Source: Aplysia californica
Taxonomy: Eukaryota > Mollusca > Gastropoda > Aplysiida > Aplysiidae
Direction of reading: 5' to 3'
Assembly: GCF_000002075.1 (NCBI RefSeq)
Contig: NW_004797297.1
Span: 1,681,374-1,745,373, forward strand
DNA: 64,000 bases
Part shown: positions 55,229 through 64,000 of the stretch, piece by piece
Layout: each line of letters starts with the position of its first letter
Position numbering within the stretch: the stretch's first letter is position 1
Notes under the pieces: generated by a model
What the model saw: the letters and a program-made list of their open reading frames with translations, nothing else
Database searches by the model: none
Told to the model about the DNA's origin: nothing
Translations under genes and position numbers: made by a program

Positions 55229-58200
55229 TGGCAGGCCCTTTGTGTATGATTCCAATATTTTTATATATGGTATCCTGTATCTTTTCTTGAATTACTCACG
55301 TTTAGGGGTAAAACGGCCAATCTCCAGAAAGGTGGACGCACGCCATTACATGTATTTGTTATTTTTGTGCTTCTTAGTGTGCTGTTCTAATTTTGATTTC
55401 ATTCTGTTGTGAAACCTTTATTTTTCACGTTTTTACACTCTGTGTGACTACAAGTGATATTCTGGGTGCAAAAAACTGAACACAAGAAATTCTGGTACTT
55501 TAAATTAAGTTACACCTCTCTCAACAATATCGCTTATAGACGTTGTCACAGAGAGGTGAACACTTGAAAATGTTAGGCAACTTTTAGACAAAAAAATGCA
55601 ATAATTTTAAATGCAGATGCCAGTCTAGTGCCAGCTCTGCGACAGACAAAGGCGATCATGGTTCTCCATTTATTCCTTTGCTCGGATGCTCTTAAAAAAG
55701 CTACGTTTCACTGATCTTTCCCTGTTACCCATTTGTTTAGATTTCCTCAGTAGGCTGCTCTGGGCCTACACCTGCTTCGTTTGCCTTCAATATTGCCAGT
55801 ATTAAATAATACCGGAGGCCACGATCATAGGCCTACACTTTTAGACCAAGGCTATAGCTCGTTCACTTTCGTCTGACCGCGGTTAAAACGGGATAGAAAC
55901 AAATCTCTCTGTTTACTCGTTCTGGGTCTTTGCACGCCGGTCTAAAAGTTAAGCGACCAACAAAATCCAAAAGGCCATTCATAAAAGTCATTGCAAACTA
56001 AGGTTCCAACACGTTTTCTTTGATGCAGGCCTAAAGCAGGTAAAAAAAATAATAGGGAATTTAGAGCATACACCAAAACATTTAAAAGTTAACATTTTTT
56101 TCTTAAACACCACTCTTTAACGGGGAAACACAATTCAAGAGACACAGTGAGTATGGGCGAAAACATAGACAACGCCGATTTCGGAGACTGACTCAGTAAG
56201 CGCCGACAGGTATAAAAATTCCCTTATGATTTTCAACCTGCCCCACATAGAGCTGGCAGACCGGCTTTAAGCTCGGATCGACGCTGTCTGCTTTATCGGA
56301 ATCCAAACTACATTCTTATTACGCCGAACAAGTGGGAAAGGCATCTCGCTGCGCAGTCAACTCGCGACCGCAGAGCTTTCTTCTCGTATTTCCATTATGA
56401 AAATGTGACTTCTTCTTAAGCTCACTCTTTGTTGTGAAGTGCTATCACTGTTATTAAAAATGGAGATGCGACAAGAAAGCACTGAGGTCGCGAACTCTCA
56501 AACTCAATGCCGTCTCGCCCTCGCCGTCGCCAACTCGGGTTGAGCGGTTTGTGTGACGTCACCCGACTGGACAGGGGGCAATTTTAAATAGCCATTTCAG
56601 AGCTGGTGCTTCACGGTAGACAAAAAACTTTTTACGTTTTTGAAATCAACGTCGTCAAATTAGGGTGGCATCCGAGCAGAATTAGGCCTACGTTTTAAGA
56701 AATATCTTAAGTTTCGGCTTTCTCTATGTTTTCGCCCTATTTTCCGAGACTTACGTGGAGTCGTGGAGACGTCAAGACAGCCAAGGGGATGAAATCGACA
56801 AGCTTACACCAGAGACCTAGCTTAACATTGCTAGGTCTCTGCTTACACTGAAAAGTGGGGGCAGGACCGTGTCGCTGTCTCAAAATGACCAATTTGGAGG
56901 CTAGGCAACCGTGTAAGGGCCCGTGTCCATTGCGAGGGACACCAACCAGCCCGATTCCGTTCGTCTCTCGGAAAGTCGGTAGTTGAAATGGAGCACCAGG
57001 TTTTTTTTTCGAAGAAACCAGTGAAAAGTCCGTTTAGTTGTGTCAACAGACACATGCGACACGCCCCGACAATAGACGAGTCGGTTGGACAGCCGCTTGC
57101 TCAATTTTAGCAAGACCGGGTCGTGACTCGTGAGCCATAGGCCCCGTCGGAGCTATAAAAATTTTAATTTTGAGTTCGGATTAAAATTCTAACGTCATAT
57201 TCGTAATCAGCGCCTCAAATTTAGCTAAGTGTATGCTCAAACCACCTGGTTTAAATACATGATTAACAATTTTACCAATTTTCCTTTGAAAACCCATTAA
57301 TTTCTCATTCCCACCTTGGGTTCATTGGCTCGACTATTTATAGCCCTGTACCGAGGACACAGCCTTGAAACACAGTGTGTGGAATAAAACGGCCAGTAGG
57401 CCAACAGACGAGACGTGTCTTGTCTGAACTGGTGGACACACAAGACGGAAACGACCCAACCGATTTTCTTCCTCCCGACAAAAGATCGGGCCGTGTCCGT
57501 CTCAGTGGACCCGTGGAGTAAGTCGTTTACTTCAGAGCTCCCGTGTATGTGTATGCATCCAAAGAGCGGGTTTTTAATATAGGGAACAAAGAGAAACACT
57601 TTTTTTATTGCTGGGTCAAGATTTATAAAAAAAAAAATGTTTGGTCACTGGCCTGCAGAAGTGTCATGCAAAATTTTGTGGGCATTTGTAAATTCCTCAA
57701 TGAGCTAGAATTGTTTTTTAACGCTGCGAGACAAAAGTGAACAAGCTATAACTATAACAGATTGTATAATGGGCCTGGCTTTCTAAGATAGCCTAGATCC
57801 TGTCTATAATTACGAAAGAAGGAAATGGGGAAAAAAGTGTGGGTGGGGTGAGGGAAAGGTCTGACATTTGTTTTTTACTAAGCTGTGTTTATCTCACACT
57901 GGGAACGGAGATGGCAGAAGTGCTGAGTATAGCCTGCACCTTGTAAGAATTCGCCTACCGGTACTGAGAAGTTACAAGAGTGTTCGCTTAGATTAAACAG
58001 AACATTATAACACGTACACGTATTTAAGGTAATAATTTAAAGATTATCTAGATATACAAGCAAAGATTTTACACCAAATAATTTGCTCACTCCTTTCAAA
58101 AAATGCCCCTAGGCTATCTGGTTTTATCGTAGACCTTGCTTTTGCCAAGTTGAAGGAGTTTCATTTGCTTCGGGTGTCTATCAGGAATAGATGAGTGACC

Positions 58201-58440
58201 TATTTTGATTTTGAGGGACAATATCGCCCCTGCTTATGAGCTGAAAACAAAGAATTAATAAATGAAAAAATAAAAACGTAGACAATACATAATACATGTA
58301 CAACGAACTGATGTCACCTTTTGACAAACAAAGTAGGGCCTATAAGACGTGAAAATTTGTCCATCAATAGTGAAGGACAAATGAGGGCTAAAAACATTAA
58401 TGGGCTTCATATTTTAGGCTACGCATAACCTAGATCTATA
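55229..58440. other. Intergenic, no gene recognised
   Basis: Mostly single-copy-looking sequence with short open frames on the minus strand (56901-57113, 57297-57599) that show no domain. A perfect 12-bp hairpin lies at 56810-56841. Confidence 0.35.
56810..56841. other. Perfect 12-bp hairpin
   Basis: CAGAGACCTAGC, eight-base loop TTAACATT, GCTAGGTCTCTG. No poly-T follows and no neighbouring gene explains it. Confidence 0.7.
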
Positions 58441-58516
58441 CTGCAGTCACCCTACCCCCCCCCCCCCTCCTCTCTGTCTCTCTCTCCTTCGACTCTCTCA
58501 TTCTCTCCTTTCTCCC

Positions 58517-58547
58517 ACACACACACACACACACACACGCACGCACG

Positions 58548-58587
<40 letters not shown>

Positions 58588-58602
58588 CGCGCGCACACAC
58601 AC
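58517..58602. repeat. (CA)n microsatellite
   Basis: CA tract with CGCACGCACG interruption. Further CA-rich DNA extends at about 58780-58890. Confidence 0.95.
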
Positions 58603-59399
58603 GTTAGGCCTACCGTCCCAGCAGACAATAAATATAATATACCGTATATATAGGTTATCCGGAATCGAATTCACATCTTCTAGGTGCGACGGCGAATTTA
58701 AGCTCCTAACAATAAAGGCCTACAATTACATGTATACTAGCGCCAGTAAGCATCCGTGAACACACATTATATGAACACAGACATGCACACACACACATAC
58801 AAACACTCACACACACACAAACAATACACACGCACATACATACACACTCACTCACACACACGCGCGTGCAGATAACTTTTACACACACACATGCATAACA
58901 TGCTCACAATAGTCGTAGGCTTCTGTTTAAATGTTGCCAATAAAGTTTTAGTTCTGTTTTGCTTTTTATTTCTTTTCTCAATCAACGATTCTGTCATCTA
59001 CTTATCTCCGCCAAAAATCACATTACTGGTACCTTTGTTCATTCATGATGTATTCTAAGTATTTGGTGATTCATGGAGGAGTAGCCGGGGTATGATGGCT
59101 ATGAGATAGACGACATGTGTGTCATTATTCTAATTAATTGATGTACTACAGGAGTTAACACTTATAATGTTACCATTCGCTGTGGTGTAAAAAAAACATC
59201 TTCTCGGGGTTTGTCTTAGTCTTACCCCAGGTCCACAGAGATAAATGGGGTTAATATAAGTTAAGTTCTACTTGAAGTTCTTGCTATCAGTCTTGCCTTT
59301 TTTTTATCAATAAAATTAGAAAAATGAGTTCCCATAGATCTATACATGAGCCAACATACGTGCGTATTTGAGAAACAAAACTTGGTTAAGTTGACAGTT

Positions 59400-59400
<1 letters not shown>

Positions 59401-59497
<97 letters not shown>

Positions 59498-59500
59498 GCG

Positions 59501-59530
<30 letters not shown>
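59401..59530. repeat. (GA)n microsatellite
   Basis: About 130 bp of AG repeat with a few AAAG interruptions. Confidence 0.95.
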
Positions 59531-59531
<1 letters not shown>

Positions 59532-59625
59532 TATTCCTTGAATTTGAATCAATATTGTAATTGCAAGTGTGTATGGCAAAATGTGTCTCCAACTCCAACA
59601 ACTGGGTGTGTGCATGAGTTCATAT

Positions 59626-60144
59626 GGGGCTCTCGTGGCCTAGAGGTTAAGGTGTTGGCCTCTCATTCAAAGGTCCAGGGTTCGAATCCGGGTAGCGACC
59701 GAAAAAATTTATTCTTAAAATGTGTCTCCTTTCACCTCATTTCCTGCTCTCTAGCAATGTTCTGTCGTCTGCTTTCGTCTCCTCTTTCTGCCCCCATCCC
59801 CTCACCTCCTTTGCCCCTTCCTCGGGGCTCCTCTCCTGATTCTTTCTAAAGCCTTTCTACTGCTACTCCTTCGCTTCTTCTTACTGCTGTCTTTCAGCCA
59901 CACCCCTGATCTTCTGGTAGGAAAGATCTACACCTAGCCTTCTCGGACAAGGGCGAAAAACCTCGGAGGGCCCGAGTGCAAGTTGCGCACGTTAAAGATC
60001 CCTTGGTGGTCTAAAATCGATAAGAGTAGGCCGGGCAAAATTCAAAATTTCCTACCGACTGAAAATATTAGGTGTGTCCCGCGCGCTCACACGACCTTAT
60101 GCAGTTGCGAGCGCCGTAAAACACTTTACAAAAACAAAAAAATA
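59626..60144 (+). mobile_element. Full-length tRNA-derived SINE with target duplication
   Basis: Perfect direct repeats AGTTCATAT flank it (59617-59625, 60145-60153). The head GGGGCTCTCG contains box A TGGCCTAGAGG (59636-59646) and box B GGTTCGAATCC (59679-59689), the internal Pol III promoter. A body of about 400 bp follows (TTCTGTCGTCTGCTTTCGTC, TGTCTTTCAGCCACACCCCT, GTTAAAGATCCCTTGGTGG). It ends with GCGCGCTCACACGACC and TTATGCAGTTGCGAGCGCC plus an A-rich tail. The tail is shared with the LINE at 40955-41575, the expected source of reverse transcriptase. Complete, so probably a younger copy. Confidence 0.92.
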
Positions 60145-61261
60145 AGTTCATATTCTATGATAGTACACACTGTGCGCAGTGGGGTACATATTACATGTAT
60201 ACCGTAGTGTATACTATACAGGATGTACGATATTAGCTCTTCTTAGTCTTCGGCATTCCGTGCCCTTAGCTGGCAACCCTCGGTGCGCTGCTGGCTGCAC
60301 TCACTGGCACCTGCGGGGTTATGATTAACTTAACTACCTTCATCGTTTGCGCCTTGCAGACGGGCGCCAGGGATTTTCATGCAGCTGGATCCAGCAATAA
60401 TGTTGCTATTGAGCAATGATTTGAGAGAATTGACTGGTGGTCTGACTCGTTTTTCGCTTCGCAGACTTTGCCCCCCGTCTTGCACTGATGAACATGGAAA
60501 GACAAACTTCACGAAAAATCAGTCTACTGGCTTCGTACAGCAAGCTCAACATTTCTTTCTTTAATTTACCATACCGTAATACGAATAAGTGAGATGTTTT
60601 GTAGCTGGCCTCCGATTCATTCGTTCTTCTGTTCGTTCAACTACATGATGTACCGTACTAATAGTATATACCCAGCCTTCTCCCACCTCCATACAACTCG
60701 CCAACTTCACTCCTCTCAGCATCTAGACTGTAAAACATGAGGAGCCACAAGAGGCATTCCAATAATTTTCATTCCTAAACCAAGAGGTAATTTGTGGAAA
60801 CATTCAATTTTTGTTTTAACATATAGGCCCTACTTCAAAGTATCAACAACGGACTCTCGGGGGTCCATTAACTTTGGGCTCACTTTTTTATTTTTTAAGA
60901 TAGGTCAAATTCCTTCCATAGATCCATCCATAGTCCATATATAGGTTTGCACTTTTGAGCCAAATTTCAGGCTGAAGTTTCAATATTTTCTATGAAATTC
61001 ATCGGCATTAAGAAACTGGTTAGGAAATCCAAGATGGCCACCACAGAGACCATTTTTCAGAAAAGTCAACAAATTCATCCCTAATACATCCTAAAATGTA
61101 CCTATGTCCTTCTTGCATAATTACATGAAAGTGAATGGAAGCCATTTAGAATTTTGTTTCTGGGAAAGTACGTTTCCTCTTAAAGAGGAAAAAAAATGGG
61201 GCCGCTATCCATTCCTGGGCGTTTTCTTGCAAAAATAAATGGAGACAGAACAAGTAAGTTA
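60145..61261. other. Intergenic, no gene recognised
   Basis: No exon or complete element identified; short unsupported open frames only. Confidence 0.35.
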
Positions 61262-61440
61262 AGTTTTAGTAAGTGTTTTATGGCACTCGCAATAAAATTA
61301 GGTCATATAGGTGCTGAAGATTAGAGGTGCTACAAGAGTAACAAATACTCAAAAGGAAGAGAGATAAGGACGATAGACGTTTGATAGGAAAAAAGGAGCA
61401 ATCGACATCGAAGCACCTGCCAACCACTCGCCTAAAAAAG
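61262..61440 (-). repeat. Family B SINE-like repeat with shared tail
   Basis: TTTTATGGCACTCGCAATAA, GATTAGAGGTGCTACAAGAG, GATAAGGACGATAGACGTTT, then CACCTGCCAACCACTCGCC; same order as the other copies. Confidence 0.65.
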
Positions 61441-61629
61441 TAACACAACCAATGATCTGACATATGTAGTTTTTTATTAGTCCATGAAGCCCCTGCCGTA
61501 ACAATGAAGGGGACAAAGACAATTAACCTGTTTGGGTCTAAATGAACACTTATGGACACAACCAAAACTGACCTATTCGCACTTAATTTAGTTTTTGTTA
61601 ATGATTATGCAAAACATTTTTTTTTCTCA

Positions 61630-62327
61630 TACTGAGCAAAACGGATACAAAGAAGCTTGAAAACTATTACTCCTGATTTTGTAATGTACACTATCATGGA
61701 TTTCAGACACACCAGACCGGTTAACATCATGCAGCTTTCTCATACTAACATACCAACCAAAATATTTAAGTTTCTTGGGAAATTTGGTGTACATACAGAG
61801 TGGACAATACAAAATATGACACCAGTGTGTCATTATCAACACACAACAACAGCACTGGACTTTCACAGAGACCCCTGAGCAAAAAACATCATCGTTTTGT
61901 AACTTTAATCGTGACATTTTAAGCTCGCAATTTGGACGCAAGGAGGGATGAAGAGGAACCTGCAAAAGCACTAGATCCCGACACTTCCTTTATGAAGATA
62001 GAAATACAAACACAGGTACCTTGTTTACAAAACAAAAAAACCTCCAACCCCCCCAACACAATCAACAATAGCGTAGTGAGCAGTGTCCCTTCATAGCATA
62101 CCCACTTGTACGTCTTGCACATCTCTATGCGCAAAATCCTGTACCTATACTGGTGACTGGCACACTTCCATACATGTGAAAGAATGTTTTGTACAACATA
62201 AAGTGATACAGCAAATGGCCTGACTGCATCTTTGTCAACATGAATGTCATTGCACTGCACCAGCAAAGTAAGATCAGTAGAAACCCGTTCAACATCTTAG
62301 GCCACATTCAGTAACAGTAAGCTACTT
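61630..62327 (-). other. Probable RBM39 3' UTR
   Basis: Sequence immediately 3' of the RBM39 stop with no repeat match inside the window. The extent is inferred up to the family-B repeat; the cleavage site is not identified. Confidence 0.4.
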
Positions 62328-62479
62328 TTATCTCATTGGTGGCTGTGCCATGAATCCCGTCTGATACGAGGCAGAGAGAGCTTGTGATGATGGCATGAGA
62401 AGCTGGTTGGCTCGCACTGATTCAGCAAACAGGTTGTGGTAGTTGGGCAAAGGGACATAAGCTGCTGTTATTACCCGAC
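62328..62479 (-). CDS. RBM39: RNA-binding protein 39, last coding exon (partial gene)
   Basis: The minus-strand exon begins after a TTTTTTACAG acceptor at 62479 (phase 2) and ends at TAA 62330-62328. It encodes (G)RVITAAYVPLPNYHNLFAES then VRANQLLMPSSQ and ends AQPPMR. This closely matches the RBM39/CAPER-alpha C-terminus (GKMITAAYVPLPTYHNLFPD then S..ATQLLVPSRR), the end of its U2AF-homology motif, which binds splicing factors such as SF3B1. The animal protein continues about 17 residues past the human end. Earlier exons must lie beyond 64000; I found none in 62480-64000. Confidence 0.88.
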
Positions 62480-62629
62480 CTGTAAAAAAGATTGGAAGAA
62501 GAAAAGACATGATAATAAGTGAAGGGTCACAAAACTTTTTCAGGAAAATTTCTTTCAGGCTACTCCTTTTGTTTGTTGTTGTTGTTGGGTTTTTTTTTTT
62601 GGGGGGGGGGGGGGGGGTGTGAGTGTGTT

Positions 62630-62800
62630 AGTAAGCATTTTATGGCACTTGCAACACAATTAGGTCATATAAGTATCGAAGATTAGAGGTGTTACAAGAA
62701 AGTAACATCCAAATAAGGAGGAGAGATAAAAAGGTTGTTTGATGGGAAAGAAAAAGCAAACCACACCAGAGCATACACCAACCACCCACAGGGAACTCTT
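62630..62800 (-). repeat. Family B SINE-like repeat with shared tail
   Basis: TTTATGGCACTTGCAACACA, AGATTAGAGGTGTTACAAGA, GAGGAGAGATAAAAAGG, then CCACACCAGAGCATACACCA. Confidence 0.65.
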
Positions 62801-63070
62801 TCCCTACCGCGACGTGGCCTCGCTGGACCCAGAGCCGAAAAATACGGCTTGAGTTGCTCCCTATCTATTCCAATCCAGTGATGAAAAGACACGGAATTCT
62901 CAACCGTTCCACGTTTTCAAAATAATAGAACAGACTTCCCGTGAGCAGATACGAAAGAAAATATAGCACTGAGAGACGATTTTTTGTCATTTCAGCGCTT
63001 TTTTTGTCCCCTTCGAAACGTAAAAATGAGTTTTAAAAAAGCGCTCCCCTAACTTCGGTATATGTCTCAT
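62795..63070. repeat. Dispersed repeat, copy 2 (first copy 37120-37410)
   Basis: Same block order as copy 1: CTTTCCCTACC, CTATCTATTCCAAT, CCACGTTTTCAAAATAATAG, CAGATACGAAAGAAAATATA, CACTGAGAGACGATTTT. Confidence 0.75.
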
Positions 63071-64000
63071 ATTTTCAAAGCATATTTTCTGACAGTGATT
63101 TTCTGTCTAAAAGCATAAGTAAATTTACTTGATCAATGCGCTTATTCTCCAGCTGCCGCAAAAATCCGAAGATAGAAAAAATGAGTGAATGAAAGAAAGG
63201 AGGAAATTGGCACAAAAAGTTTGCTATCATAGCTAGCCAGACTTTGACCAATTTGCAGGTAAAAATGTATTGCAGACCAACCCGCAGTGAATGCATAGCT
63301 GGATTATGTCCAATTGTAGGAAATGTGTAATGGTTTCTATTGCAGAGGAATTGCTGTAAATATTCGTAACTTATACAACACGATACAAAAGCAAGTATGG
63401 ATCCTCCGTGGCAGAATTTCTGTAGTCCTGCGCTATTGCACTTTTATTAACGGATGGAGTTGATAATGCTTGGGGAGCAAGTATGGAACTGTCAGAAAGT
63501 AGGCCTACATTTCCGTACAAATTCGGAAGATTGGAAGCACTGAATATAATTTCCTTCCGAATAAAATTCTTCACAAAAGTAAAGCGAACCATTCAGATGA
63601 AAAACTCCCAGCACTCACGCTGAGCACATCTTGTCGAAAGAAGGGCAGAACAAAGCAGCAGCCTCAGCCTGCCAAGGCACAATCTGACAGTAAAACTGAT
63701 TTGTCAAAAACTAATAAAAACAAAACTGGCTGCAGCTGAAAACCTTTGAATGACTACAGCAGTGGTCAAAATCAGTCATATGAAGGAAATTTCAAACTTT
63801 GTTAATATAATTTCCAAATACTTTCACCATTTCACAACAATTTGAAAAAAAAAAAAATGTTTTTAATGAAGTATATGAGACAATATTTGACGAAAATGTG
63901 GAACTTTTAAGTATGCAAGGTGCGGAAACACAAAAAGGAGAAAACAAGCTCCAAAGATGAGCAACATATTTCCATAGCTATGGGGGTCTTAGAACTGAGA

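Larger units (their letters stand above)
62480..64000. other. RBM39 last intron, no further exon recognised
   Basis: It contains two repeat copies (62630-62800 and 62795-63070) and a T/G homopolymer block at 62590-62620. The minus-strand frames at 63075-63296 and 63371-63592 do not resemble RBM39. Confidence 0.45.

Noticed and set aside
56901-57599. Minus-strand frames of 70-100 aa as host exons
   Set aside because: No family resemblance and no consistent splice sites or neighbouring exons.
59626-59700. A genuine tRNA gene
   Set aside because: Boxes A and B are present, but no acceptor stem closes, and the sequence continues as a 519-bp repeat with target duplications, so it is a SINE head.
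59340-59849. Arg-Glu or Ser-Leu repeat proteins
   Set aside because: Translations of the GA microsatellite at 59401-59530 and the adjoining SINE.
62480-64000. Further RBM39 exons
   Set aside because: I looked for the preceding U2AF-homology exon (around GNVYVKC...HGRWF) on the minus strand and did not find it before the window ends.

Overview
The window is animal nuclear DNA. Its genes are split by long GT-AG introns and sit among DNA transposons, SINEs, LINE fragments, microsatellites and clusters of a TCTAGATC-type short motif. The proteins are metazoan housekeeping genes, and the repeat landscape suggests a mollusc, most likely a gastropod. The gene calls are firm; the species assignment is inference. 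No LTR or virus-like element was recognised.

Four host genes can be read by splicing. SSR1 (TRAP-alpha, + strand, start codon 8093, stop 25903, nine exons, 300 aa) fills the left third. TRAPPC2L (- strand, 39310 to 30253, five exons, 138 aa) is convergent with SSR1. NEDD8 (- strand, 54412 to 44201, five exons including two 18-bp coding exons, 81 aa) follows. The last coding exon of RBM39 (- strand, 62479 to 62328) is at the right, with the rest of that gene beyond the window. All four are complete as far as visible and have conserved splice sites. They act separately: ER translocon, vesicle tethering, ubiquitin-like modification and splicing.

The most interesting content is in SSR1 introns 7 and 8. 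A 129-nt element occurs there seven times on the sense strand and has every hallmark of a box H/ACA snoRNA: two hairpins, an ANANNA hinge, an ACA three bases from the end, and 15-nt spacing from each pocket to its box. The 5' pocket is complementary to the conserved LSU rRNA segment CCCUCAGGAUAGCUG. Four copies (B-E) belong to a tandem array of roughly 0.45-0.6 kb units; copy F ends the array, and copies A and G lie outside it. One copy has lost its hinge, and one unit carries a 1-kb transposon.

The mobile elements are well preserved. At 3310-5705 is a Merlin element with an open 302-aa DDE transposase, terminal inverted repeats and an 8-bp target duplication; a TA-flanked MITE sits inside its right terminus. 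A hAT-like element (6648-7974, 8-bp duplication) ends only 118 bp before the SSR1 start codon. Other families include an 8-bp-duplication MITE with termini GGACTTCCGTAACGAGC (three copies), pogo/mariner-like TA elements, a tRNA-derived SINE whose 3' tail matches a LINE 3' UTR seen here, and a near-perfect 98-bp-arm palindrome at 55019-55228. There is a 100-N assembly gap at 16130-16229.
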